Positions 1 to 7,742 of a DNA stretch of 35,363 bases are shown one piece after another; position 1 is the stretch's first letter, and each line of letters opens with the position of its first letter. A model generated the notes under the pieces. That model was not told where the DNA came from and made no database searches. It saw nothing but the letters and a program-made list of their open reading frames with translations. The position numbers were made by a program, and so were the translations under genes. Origin of the DNA: Candidatus Vogelbacteria bacterium RIFOXYD1_FULL_44_32 (GTDB lineage Bacteria > Patescibacteriota > Minisyncoccia > Phycocordibacterales > XYD1-FULL-46-19); assembly GCA_001823065.1 (NCBI GenBank), contig MHTJ01000004.1:2476-37838 (forward strand), read 5' to 3'.

Positions 1-96
1 CCTTTGTCCCCATGTATATACACGTCCAAAATACCCCTTCTCTTGAGAAAGAACCTCAATAAGTTTTTGATTTATTTTTAGCAGGTCATCTGACAT
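1..96 (-). CDS. Hypothetical protein, N-terminal fragment cut by window edge
   Basis: An open frame runs from an ATG at 96 to the window edge on the minus strand, giving 32 residues that begin MSDDLLKINQ and end GRVYTWGQR. An in-frame TAG lies seven codons upstream, so the start cannot be much earlier. It follows tRNA-Ser on the same strand by 65 nt. The fragment is too short for me to recognise a family. It could be a chance open frame, although its composition is protein-like. Confidence 0.4.
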   Translation of the reverse strand, partial: MSDDLLKINQKLIEVLSQEKGYFGRVYTWGQR

Positions 97-161
97 TAAT
101 GTAGTTGAGTCGCCCTAACATCCTTAGGTACATGGGTCATACCGATACTAAATTTTCTTGG

Positions 162-250
162 CGGAGAGTGAGGGATTCGAACCCTCGAGGGGTTTTAAAG
201 CCCCTACCTCGTTAGCAGTGAGGCGCTTTCGGCCACTCAGCCAACTCTCC
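162..250 (-). tRNA. tRNA-Ser(GCT)
   Basis: The minus strand folds as a class II tRNA. The acceptor stem GGAGAGT/ACTCTCC is perfect, the anticodon loop is CTGCTAA with anticodon GCT (serine, AGY codons), a long variable arm follows (GGGGC/GCCCC-type pairing), and the T arm is GAGGG-TTCGAAT-CCCTC. The discriminator is G and a CCA follows at 161-159, so the 3' CCA appears to be encoded. Length is 89 nt without CCA. Confidence 0.95.
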
Positions 251-348
251 GTTTGTACACTTTACTGCCTGATACTAGCAGTTTTGTTTCCATTTTTCAA
301 TTGGTCATTTTTATAAATAGAAGCTTTTTATTAGCGGTAAAAGGAGGG

Positions 349-354
349 TATACT
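349..354 (+). promoter_or_regulatory. -10 box of the Memo-CapA gene
   Basis: TATACT lies 9 nt before the ATG at 364, so transcription would start at or within about 3 nt of the start codon. The purine run AAGGAGG at 341-347 is upstream of this box and 16 nt from the ATG, too far to act as a ribosome binding site. No good -35 box is visible. Confidence 0.45.
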
Positions 355-363
355 ACTTAGGTA

Positions 364-2079
364 ATGAAAATTTTTTCGACTGTATTGTTAAAGGTGGTGA
401 TAGTATTCATTATATTGGTAACCGCTATTGTTATAGTTTTTTTCACTCGTCACTATTTTAAAAATAATAAATTCATTTCTTCTATAGTTGTACCTCACCA
501 TAACCTGGTAGCCGATAAGCGGGCAGAATTTTTTAGGGAACTAAGGGATACCATACCAGCACCGGCGACGATTATTCTCGTATCACCGAACCATTATGGA
601 GCGGGAAAGGGAGACATCCAGGTCTCAAAAGAAATCTGGCATGTTCGCGATGGCGAACTAAAGCCGGATGAGGTTGTTATTGATAGGTTACGGTCCACAG
701 CCCTCGCAAGTGAGGAACCATATAGTTTTACCAATGAGCATGGCATCTACGCGATACTGGGTGATATTAAGAAGAACTTTCCTGAAGCCAGGCTCGTACC
801 GCTTATGTTAAAAGAAGTATCGGCCGTGCGGCTCGCTGAACTGGAGAAGACTTTGCGAGAGGTTTGCACCGATTGTCTTCTTATTGCTTCTGTTGATTTT
901 TCCCATTACCAACCGGCTCTTTTAGCGGAACTCCATGATGATCTAACAAGAAGGGCGTTGCAGAAATTAGACGCAGTAGCTTTACTGGAAAAAAGCGAAG
1001 TCGATTCGGGGTCGGCGCTTGCATTAATGTCTTTGTGGGCCAAAAGCCATAGTACGCGCCGATTTGAAGAATATGCGCACACTAACTCGGGGGTAATTTA
1101 CGAGGATCCGGATGTGGAGACGACCACTCATATTTTTGGTTGGTATGAAAAAGGGGAGGAGGTGGTACCAGAACCAGAAGTGGGCTTCATTTTTGCTGGG
1201 GACGCTATGTTTGGTCGTTATGTCCATCGTGTCTATCAGAGCGATTTTAAAAAAATATTCAGCCAGCTGGGCGACAGAGTGTTTTGGGGTACCGATGCGG
1301 CGATTATAAACCTCGAGGGGGCAATTACGACCGAACCAATAGTTGATAGTCCTGAACCAAACAATATCATTTTCAAATTCTCACCACGAATAGTTGAGGC
1401 GCTGACTTTTCTGCGTGTAAATGGTGCGAGTCTCGCTAATAACCACAGCACCAATGCCGGGCCGGAGGGGACGGCGACGACGCGGAAGCTTTTGGAAGAG
1501 GTCGGCATCAAGGTTTTTGGCGGAGCGACTGATAGTGGTCTTCATAATGTGGTGATATTTCAAGGTGAAGGTCTGAAACTGGCGGTCATTGGCATGAATC
1601 TGACTTTTCCGGGGCAGACGCCAGAGGGGGCAGTGGTGATTATTAAAAAATTAAAAGAAGATGCGAACACAAAAGTGGCCGTTTTTGCCCATTGGGGGGT
1701 TGAGTATGTAGAACAGCACAATGCGACCCAAAGTGCCGCCGCCCATACCTGGATCGACGCTGGGGCCGATATGGTGATTGGGGCCCACCCACATGTGATC
1801 CAGGATGCGGAAATCTACAAAGGCAAACCTATTTTTTATTCACTCGGAAATTTCATTTTTGACCAGGTATATCCGGAGACTCAAGTTGGACTCATGCTTG
1901 CCGGTAAGTTTACCGAATCAAGTATTAAACTCTTTGCTTTACCGATTCGTCTAACCAACTACCAGCCACAGCTTATAAGAGGAGATGAAAAAAAGACTGT
2001 ACTCGATCAGCTGTATTTTCCGCTTAAAGACTATGTAATAAAGACGCCGGCCGGGGATGGTATTGAGATCGAAAATTAG
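364..2079 (+). CDS. Memo-like (AmmeMemoRadiSam B) and CapA domain fusion protein
   Basis: This 571-residue protein joins two families. After one N-terminal membrane segment (about residues 8-27), residues 40-260 resemble the Memo/AmmeMemoRadiSam B family. The motifs there are VVPHHNLVA, SPNHYG, NEHGIYA and ASVDFSHY, which include the histidines that bind metal in Memo proteins. Residues 275-510 are a CapA/PgsA-type metallophosphoesterase-like domain, with FAGDAMFG, NLEGAI, LANNHSTNAG, VFAHWG, GAHPHVIQ and YSLGNFIFD. CapA proteins act in capsule or poly-gamma-glutamate export at the envelope. The single anchor suggests both domains face outward. The substrate is unknown. The start fits the -10 box at 349-354. 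Domain calls are firm, biochemical role is not. Confidence 0.85.
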   Translation: MKIFSTVLLKVVIVFIILVTAIVIVFFTRHYFKNNKFISSIVVPHHNLVADKRAEFFRELRDTIPAPATIILVSPNHYGAGKGDIQVSKEIWHVRDGELKPDEVVIDRLRSTALASEEPYSFTNEHGIYAILGDIKKNFPEARLVPLMLKEVSAVRLAELEKTLREVCTDCLLIASVDFSHYQPALLAELHDDLTRRALQKLDAVALLEKSEVDSGSALALMSLWAKSHSTRRFEEYAHTNSGVIYEDPDVETTTHIFGWYEKGEEVVPEPEVGFIFAGDAMFGRYVHRVYQSDFKKIFSQLGDRVFWGTDAAIINLEGAITTEPIVDSPEPNNIIFKFSPRIVEALTFLRVNGASLANNHSTNAGPEGTATTRKLLEEVGIKVFGGATDSGLHNVVIFQGEGLKLAVIGMNLTFPGQTPEGAVVIIKKLKEDANTKVAVFAHWGVEYVEQHNATQSAAAHTWIDAGADMVIGAHPHVIQDAEIYKGKPIFYSLGNFIFDQVYPETQVGLMLAGKFTESSIKLFALPIRLTNYQPQLIRGDEKKTVLDQLYFPLKDYVIKTPAGDGIEIEN

Positions 2080-2098
2080 GATAGAAAAGTAAAAAGCG

Positions 2099-2104
2099 TA
2101 TAAT
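2099..2104 (+). promoter_or_regulatory. TATAAT -10 box, leaderless start
   Basis: A consensus TATAAT ends exactly 6 nt before the ATG at 2111, so the predicted transcription start coincides with the start codon. No Shine-Dalgarno sequence is present between the two. Confidence 0.55.
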
Positions 2105-2110
2105 AGTGAC

Positions 2111-3829
2111 ATGGAACAAAACACATCTTTTGGAAATTCAGCTCAAGTTGCACCGGCTATGCCGCCAGCTGAGCCAAAGAAATCGCGACTGGTCTGGCTG
2201 GTCTTGCTTGGCGTCCTCGTAGCACTTAGTGTTTTTGGTGCTTGGTGGCAAATTAATACAGACAAGTCAGAAGAAGCTGGAATAAAGATTGAAGAATCAG
2301 GAAAAGTAGCCACGACAACCGTAGCGGTAAGTTGGCGCATAAAAGGCTTACCACTTTCCGACCAAGGTCTTCTTAATATTAACAGTAACTATGCTGGTTC
2401 GGAGAAAGTATCCTACTATGATTTGGGGCAGAATGGCAAAAATACAATTATTTTAGCTGAAGCGCCACCCGAGGGACCAGGTTCTTTGCCAAAATTTTTC
2501 TTTGAGAAGCAGGATGGCCGGTACGTGTTTATGTCGGCCATGTCATCCAAGGTTGTTACAAATCCGATCAACGATTATGAAGCTAACTATGGAATAAAAT
2601 TATCCAATTTGGTAGATGAAACAGATAATACAATCATCTACCAAGGAATTCAGGGTCCAGTGTCTCTTAATTATCGTGGTTTGTCACTTAAAAATAGGTA
2701 TATTGTTACCTCAGGTCTGTTTGAAGTAGATTTTAAAAATGCTTTAGCGAGCAAAGGGGAAAACGGTTCTTCGGTTATGATAAAGGTCGATGATATTAAC
2801 CAAGGTGAAATGTATATCTGGCGACAGAAATTAAATGGAGTTGTCATCAATCGCTATGTTCTTAAACTACCAAGCGGCTTTTATACCGAATACAATATTA
2901 GTTATCCCTTTTTTACTGACGATTCAGTACCACAGATTATCTGGACAGATGGCAGTGCCAATACTGATACGTACAGTCAGGCGGCCGCGACCGGTGGTTG
3001 CGGTAACCCGGGAGCCTTGGTCACGCCAGGGATAGATGTGTCGAGTCAAATCAAGGTAACTGGTCGAACCGCCTCGGGCGAAAGCATTTATGAGTTAACG
3101 GATATTAATCATCCGATCATGGCTTTTTTCTATAAACTCGGAGGCAAGGTATATCATGGCCCGACTGAAGAAATGGAATCACTGACCGTGGAAGAATGGG
3201 CGGCCCATCATCCAGTGGTTTTTTATAAAAATGCCATCGGTGACTATGTTATTTTCACTAATAATACATACGGTCTAGCGGCCGAATGTGGTAAGCCGGT
3301 CATTTACTTGTATCCGCCTACCCCAATGGATGTGAGGGTGCGGGTGGGGGCCGATGTCACCGTGTCGGAGCCGACCTATGGCGATGGTTGGCAAGTGAAG
3401 GCTTATCCTGACGGTATAATAGTAAATAGTGATGGTAAAAAATATGAATCTTTATTTTGGGAAGGAACGGGTCATGGCCTCTATCCGAATGTGATGGCGG
3501 GGACCGTGGTATCGGCAGAAGAGGTCGAGAGTATCCTAACAAGGCAGTTAGTTCAGCTTGGCCTCAACGATAAAGAGTTGGCAGACTTTCTGGAGTTTTG
3601 GTTGCCAAATATGCCAACCACGCCCTATGTCCGACTAACCTGGTTTACTACCGAGGAAATGAATGAACTGGCTCCACTTGCTCTGTCACCTCGTCCAGAT
3701 ACATTGATTCGCGTTTTTCTTGATTTTCAGGGGTTACAGGAGAAGATTTCTCTACCACCGCAGCAGCTGACAGCTTTGCCTCGACGAGGCTTCACGGTGA
3801 TAGAGTGGGGAGGGATTCTGCAAAAATAA
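2111..3829 (+). CDS. Membrane-anchored extracytoplasmic protein with C-terminal KPVIYLYP domain
   Basis: This 572-residue protein has a proline-rich cytoplasmic N-terminus, one membrane segment at about residues 26-46 (LVWLVLLGVLVALSVFGAWW) and a long outer portion. The C-terminal third begins CGKPVIYLYPPTPMDV and continues with GDGWQVKAYPDG and LFWEGTG. I recall this KPVIYLYP block from many uncharacterised proteins of CPR and other bacteria. The middle region (about 60-290) shows no family I know. No catalytic residues can be assigned. It sits 31 nt after the Memo-CapA gene but has its own -10 box, so it may be transcribed separately. Function unknown; an envelope role is inferred. Confidence 0.7.
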   Translation: MEQNTSFGNSAQVAPAMPPAEPKKSRLVWLVLLGVLVALSVFGAWWQINTDKSEEAGIKIEESGKVATTTVAVSWRIKGLPLSDQGLLNINSNYAGSEKVSYYDLGQNGKNTIILAEAPPEGPGSLPKFFFEKQDGRYVFMSAMSSKVVTNPINDYEANYGIKLSNLVDETDNTIIYQGIQGPVSLNYRGLSLKNRYIVTSGLFEVDFKNALASKGENGSSVMIKVDDINQGEMYIWRQKLNGVVINRYVLKLPSGFYTEYNISYPFFTDDSVPQIIWTDGSANTDTYSQAAATGGCGNPGALVTPGIDVSSQIKVTGRTASGESIYELTDINHPIMAFFYKLGGKVYHGPTEEMESLTVEEWAAHHPVVFYKNAIGDYVIFTNNTYGLAAECGKPVIYLYPPTPMDVRVRVGADVTVSEPTYGDGWQVKAYPDGIIVNSDGKKYESLFWEGTGHGLYPNVMAGTVVSAEEVESILTRQLVQLGLNDKELADFLEFWLPNMPTTPYVRLTWFTTEEMNELAPLALSPRPDTLIRVFLDFQGLQEKISLPPQQLTALPRRGFTVIEWGGILQK

Positions 3830-3919
3830 GGGTCAGCTCTCCCCAAATCCGCCTATCTATGTTAGGATAGTGTGATAAGGATTTTTTGGGGCTATTATTA
3901 AATAAGTAATACAGTACAT

Positions 3920-4174
3920 ATGCCTAAAGCAAATTCTGCATTTATGAAGCCAATGACCGTGAGCGACGATCTCGCAGCGGTGGTAGGGAAGGGTCCAATG
4001 CCTCGATCAGAAGTAGTGAAAGCGATTTGGGTTTATATTAAAAAGAACGATTTGCAGAACCCAAGCAATAAGCGCAATATTCTGGCTGACGAAAAACTCC
4101 TAAAAGTTTTTGGGGGCAAGAAAGAAGTTTCCATGTTTGAAATGACCAAATTGGTCTCGGCCCATTTGTCATAA
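3920..4174 (+). CDS. SWIB/MDM2 domain protein
   Basis: This 84-residue protein is essentially one SWIB domain. The family pattern is visible in order: FMKPMTVSDDLAAVVG, PMPRSEVVKAIWVYIKKNDLQNPSNKRNI, ADEKLLKVFG and MFEMTKLVSAHL. In bacteria SWIB domains occur alone or fused to topoisomerase I and are thought to act in chromatin-like or DNA-binding roles, but the exact partner is not known. It is preceded by a 90-nt gap and followed by a very strong hairpin shared with the convergent comF. Family assignment is strong; function is inferred. Confidence 0.88.
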   Translation: MPKANSAFMKPMTVSDDLAAVVGKGPMPRSEVVKAIWVYIKKNDLQNPSNKRNILADEKLLKVFGGKKEVSMFEMTKLVSAHLS

Positions 4175-4177
4175 GGT

Positions 4178-4230
4178 AAACCAAATTAAAACCCCCCGCG
4201 CCTACGGCGCGGGGGGTTTTAATTTGGTTT
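4178..4230. terminator. Bidirectional terminator, 25-bp perfect stem
   Basis: Bases 4178-4202 and 4206-4230 are perfectly complementary around a 3-nt gap. The stem has a GC-rich core (CCCCCCGCGCC) flanked by A/T arms that give T-rich tails on both strands. It lies between the convergent SWIB and comF genes. Confidence 0.9.
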
Positions 4231-4254
4231 GACTGTTAAATAACAAAAAAGTCA

Positions 4255-4917
4255 TTACCCATGAGCCACCGCGGCGCTGTACAGGCGGCGCGGGGGTTTT
4301 TGTTTTAATACCCGCATGATTTCGGTCAAGGTGGTGCCGGTAGTGGTGACATCGTCTATCACAATCACTATTTTACCGGCAATATCAGCGGTGGGGCTTA
4401 AACCAAAGGCATTTTTTAAATTTTGTAATCGCTCTTGTTTATTTTGACAATGGACTTGGCTTTTAGTGTCTTTTACTTTTACCACCGCTTGGCTAACGGT
4501 AAAACTAGCTGGCGAAATTTGGGCGATAGTTTGCGCGAGTAATAGAGCTTGGTTCCAGCCCCGGCGCCGCTGGTGCTTTCTCGTCATTGGCACAGGGACC
4601 AGTAAAATTTTCTCAGTGGTGACAAAAAAGTCAGGGACATCGGACAGATGATGTAAAATAGCTTCCTCTAATTTTTGGGCCAAAATTAAGGTGGCTTCAC
4701 TGGAACCGCGATATTTCATTAGCCAGATCAATTGGCGCACCGCTCTGTCAGAGTAGGCGAGGGCAGTGATAATATTTTCTTCTTCACTAAAATTACGCTC
4801 CAGTTTTGGTGCACAAGTTGAGCACAATAAAATATTATTTTTTCCACAGCCGACACAATAGTGTGGAAAAAATATTTTAGTTGCAATGTGGATAAGTTTG
4901 GCGAAAAATTTAAACAT
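4255..4917 (-). CDS. comF: ComF family phosphoribosyltransferase-like protein
   Basis: This 220-residue protein matches ComF, a competence-associated protein thought to help move incoming single-stranded DNA in the cytoplasm. A four-cysteine zinc module is intact near the N-terminus (C21, C24, C32, C35). The phosphoribosyltransferase PRPP motif is IVIVIDDVTTTGTTL at about residues 184-197, and RKHQRRRGWNQ (113-123) is the typical ComF basic block. Length is normal. It is divergent from the type IV pilus cluster that follows, which fits a shared part in DNA uptake, although that link is inferred from position. Confidence 0.92.
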   Translation of the reverse strand: MFKFFAKLIHIATKIFFPHYCVGCGKNNILLCSTCAPKLERNFSEEENIITALAYSDRAVRQLIWLMKYRGSSEATLILAQKLEEAILHHLSDVPDFFVTTEKILLVPVPMTRKHQRRRGWNQALLLAQTIAQISPASFTVSQAVVKVKDTKSQVHCQNKQERLQNLKNAFGLSPTADIAGKIVIVIDDVTTTGTTLTEIMRVLKQKPPRRLYSAAVAHG

Positions 4918-4932
4918 CAGGAGACGTGTTTG

Positions 4933-4941
4933 TGCTATACT
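4933..4941 (+). promoter_or_regulatory. Extended -10 promoter of the pilus cluster
   Basis: TG-C-TATACT is an extended -10 element about 44 nt before pilM in the 67-nt gap between the divergent comF and pilM. A second A/T-rich box (TATTAT) starts at 4944. This is the only obvious entry point ahead of pilM. Confidence 0.5.
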
Positions 4942-4984
4942 TTTATTATAGAACTTTTGCTAATCAGCGAAAACTAATTTTATT

Positions 4985-6118
4985 ATGGCCTCATTATTTG
5001 GCCTTTTCAAAAAGCAAAATAGTATTATTGGTCTCGACATCGGCTCATCGTCGGTGAAGGTTATTCAATTGCGTAAAGAAAAGGGGCGAGTGATATTGGA
5101 AACCTATGGCGAGTTGTCGACCGGGCCATATGCTAGTAAAGCCGTGGGTCAAGCAGTGACTTTGGCCCCCGACCAGCTCGCTTTACTTATCAAAGACCTT
5201 TTCAAAGAAGCCAATATCACCACCAAGGTGGGGGCTATGGCTATTCCTTTGCGGTCTAGCTTGCTGGTGACTATTGATGTGCCAGATTTGCCCGAAGCTA
5301 AACTGGCTCAAATGGTGCCCCTCGAGGCGCGTAAATATATTCCCGTGCCTATTTCGGAAGTTATATTAGATTGGTCGGTGATTCCTGATATGCGCGAGGA
5401 ATTAATAGGAGCCGAAGAGCCCAATGCCCCCACTGTAACCGACAAGGCCGAGAGTGAAAAAATGCCCAAAATGAAAGAAGTGGAAGTGCTGATCGTGGCT
5501 ATTCACAAAGATACCATAAAACAATATGAGGAAATTGCTCGCCTCACCAACCTAGAAGCTAAATTTTTAGAGATTGAAACTTTCAGTGCGATGCGGGCTT
5601 CACTGTACGGCAGTCGGGGGGCGATGGTAATAGTCGACTTGGGCGCAGCTACCACCAAAGTGGTAATTATTGACCAAGGGACAGTCCGGCTTTCACATAC
5701 GATTAATAAAGGAGCCCAAGATGTGACCCTCGCCATTGCTCGTTCCCTAAATGTTTCTTTTGCTAAAGCCGAAGAAATAAAACGTAAAGTTGGTTTGGTG
5801 GAAAAAGTGGGGGACAAAGATTTGGGCGAGACTTTAAGCCCAATTGTGGAATACATATTTAACGAAGTGAGCCAAGTAATGGTAGAATATCAGAAGAAAC
5901 ACAACCGTAGTGTGGAGAAAGTTTTTCTGATTGGCGGTGGTGCCCTTTTACCCGGACTTTTTGATCTAGCCAAGTCCAATGTCTACGCGCCAGTAGTTTT
6001 TGCCACACCATTTGACCGCGTTGACGCACCCGCTTTTCTGGAAAATATTTTGCAAGCCGTTGGTCCGGAGTTTGCGGTGTCTATCGGACTAGCGTTACGG
6101 GCCCTAGAAGAGCTATAA
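4985..6118 (+). CDS. pilM: Type IV pilus assembly protein PilM
   Basis: PilM is an actin-like ATPase fold protein that binds the N-terminus of PilN on the inner face of the membrane and links the pilus motor to the alignment complex. The actin-like motifs are visible: GLDIGSSSVKVIQL (phosphate 1, about 17-30), VDLGAATTKVVI (phosphate 2, about 218-229) and VFLIGGGALLPGL (adenosine region, about 315-327). There is no membrane segment. Length (377) is close to the family norm. It is first in a plus-strand run with pilN- and pilO-like genes, as in other bacteria. Confidence 0.93.
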   Translation: MASLFGLFKKQNSIIGLDIGSSSVKVIQLRKEKGRVILETYGELSTGPYASKAVGQAVTLAPDQLALLIKDLFKEANITTKVGAMAIPLRSSLLVTIDVPDLPEAKLAQMVPLEARKYIPVPISEVILDWSVIPDMREELIGAEEPNAPTVTDKAESEKMPKMKEVEVLIVAIHKDTIKQYEEIARLTNLEAKFLEIETFSAMRASLYGSRGAMVIVDLGAATTKVVIIDQGTVRLSHTINKGAQDVTLAIARSLNVSFAKAEEIKRKVGLVEKVGDKDLGETLSPIVEYIFNEVSQVMVEYQKKHNRSVEKVFLIGGGALLPGLFDLAKSNVYAPVVFATPFDRVDAPAFLENILQAVGPEFAVSIGLALRALEEL

Positions 6119-6141
6119 TTTAAATATCATCAATTAAAAAT

Positions 6142-6729
6142 ATGCCAATCCAAAATCAATCATCATTTATACCGCGGGAAAATGTGGGGCTTCGTCCGCG
6201 CCGAGAATCGACGATGGGTATTATGATGATGATCGCACTCATCATCGTTGGGTTATCACTATTTCTATTTGCGGGCGCTTATAGCTACCGCTATGTTTTG
6301 GATTTACAGGTCAACAAACCTTGTGCGGGCGATGGCACGGCTTGTGGTTTAAAAGCCACGGTAGAAAATACTCGCCGTAATCTCGGTATTGATAGTATCA
6401 ATCGCTACAATCGATTGGATAAAAAAATGAAAGTGGCGGAAAGTTTGATTAATAGCCATACCAATATGGTGCCCTTGTTTGACCTCCTAGAGCGCCTCAC
6501 TCTCCACACCGTGCGCTTTACTAAGCTTGATTTAGATGGGGACAAAGTATTTTTGGAGGGGGTAGCCGTGGGTTATACCGATTTGGCCGCTCAGCTAAAA
6601 GTTTTGGAAGCTAGCAATTCCTTGCGCGGGGCCGTTTTTTCCAATCTCGGCTTAGATCAAAGTGGAAATGTCACCTTTAGTTTGGAATTAGTGCCGGTCC
6701 CTTCATTATTAGCTTATTTAGCCAACTAA
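6142..6729 (+). CDS. pilN: PilN-like fimbrial assembly protein
   Basis: This 195-residue protein has a short basic cytoplasmic tail, one membrane helix at about residues 27-49 and a soluble outer part with a predicted helix (about 70-105) and a ferredoxin-like fold region. That is the PilN architecture. Sequence similarity to classical PilN is weak, so the name rests on topology, size and position directly between pilM and a pilO-like gene. Its tail would carry the PilM-binding segment. The next gene starts 1 nt after its stop, so translation is probably coupled. Confidence 0.78.
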   Translation: MPIQNQSSFIPRENVGLRPRRESTMGIMMMIALIIVGLSLFLFAGAYSYRYVLDLQVNKPCAGDGTACGLKATVENTRRNLGIDSINRYNRLDKKMKVAESLINSHTNMVPLFDLLERLTLHTVRFTKLDLDGDKVFLEGVAVGYTDLAAQLKVLEASNSLRGAVFSNLGLDQSGNVTFSLELVPVPSLLAYLAN

Positions 6730-6730
6730 T

Positions 6731-7312
6731 ATGTTTGTTCAAATAATTTTGCCCATAGTTTTAATTTTAGTTGGTGGGGGTGTCTATTTTGGCCTGACCG
6801 ACCCGCTAATTCGGGGTGATGGTTTTATGGGTAATGGTCAGGCCAATATTGTGGAGCTCCGTAATGAAAAGAGCGCTTTGTCTAAGGCCCTGGTTGATGC
6901 CAAAGCTTTAGCCGACCGGGCCTCTGACCTAAAAGCAAAAGTTGAAGCTATTTCGGCTGATAAAATCCAACGGCTAGACGATTTCTTGCCTGATCGAGTT
7001 GATGACTTGCAATTGATTGTCGATATCAACAATATTGCCAGCCGGTCTAATATGAAAATTAGTGAGGTGGAGCTGAAGCGGGAGAATAACAAAAGGAGCA
7101 GTGAAGCCGAAGTTGAACCAATGGTAGCGACTGTGCCGGTTTCCTTTACTGTGTCCGGTGGTTATGCTGATTATAAGAACTTTTTGAAAGATATCGCCAC
7201 TAGTTTGCGTATTCTCGAGGTTAAAGATTTGACTTTTTCGACCGGCGAAGCTAAAGGTGAAAAAGGCGGAAATAGTTATCAGCTCACCGTTGAGACTTAT
7301 TGGCTCAAATAA
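6731..7312 (+). CDS. pilO: PilO-like pilus alignment protein
   Basis: This 193-residue protein has an N-terminal membrane helix (about 3-23), a coiled-coil stretch (about 43-80, VELRNEKSALSKALVDA and onward) and a C-terminal ferredoxin-like domain. This is typical of PilO, which pairs with PilN through coiled coils. Gene order pilM-pilN-pilO supports the call. The sequence itself is diverged. It starts 1 nt after the pilN-like stop. Confidence 0.78.
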   Translation: MFVQIILPIVLILVGGGVYFGLTDPLIRGDGFMGNGQANIVELRNEKSALSKALVDAKALADRASDLKAKVEAISADKIQRLDDFLPDRVDDLQLIVDINNIASRSNMKISEVELKRENNKRSSEAEVEPMVATVPVSFTVSGGYADYKNFLKDIATSLRILEVKDLTFSTGEAKGEKGGNSYQLTVETYWLK

Positions 7313-7318
7313 AAATTT

Positions 7319-7729
7319 ATGCAACAAAAAAAATTGCTTATAAACATTTTAGTCTCGATCTTGGTGCTGGCTGGTCTAGTGGTGGCCTACTATTTTTTTA
7401 GTGGCTCAACAACAGACGACAATATTAGTATTTCCACTAGCTCAACTGGGGCAGGTCAGACTAATACCATCTCGACCGAGACATCGGAATTTCTGATTCT
7501 TCTAAAATCGTTACAGTCGGTTGACCTTGATGGTAAAATTTTTGAAAATCGTATTTTTGCTACTGACTTGGTAAATTTTACCACTGCCATTTCGCCTCGT
7601 CCCCAAGGCCGAGCCAACCCCTTTGCTCCTTTTGGGGTGGGTAATTTATCTTTGGCTGAAGCCAATGCCACAGCCACCGAGGGGACCAGTACTACCACGG
7701 CCGAGGAAAATTCGGCTCTGACACTATAA
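7319..7729 (+). CDS. PilP-like small pilus cluster protein
   Basis: This 136-residue protein has one membrane helix (about 8-27), a Ser/Thr-rich linker, a short folded segment and the motif RPQGRANPFAPF at about 94-105. A GRxxPF-type motif is typical of PilP lipoproteins and of the linker that contacts PilO. No lipobox cysteine is present, and in a monoderm cell there would be no outer-membrane secretin to meet. I therefore treat it as a PilP counterpart by position and motif only. It starts 6 nt after pilO and ends 13 nt before pilB. Confidence 0.6.
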   Translation: MQQKKLLINILVSILVLAGLVVAYYFFSGSTTDDNISISTSSTGAGQTNTISTETSEFLILLKSLQSVDLDGKIFENRIFATDLVNFTTAISPRPQGRANPFAPFGVGNLSLAEANATATEGTSTTTAEENSALTL

Positions 7730-7742
7730 ATAAATAAAAGCT

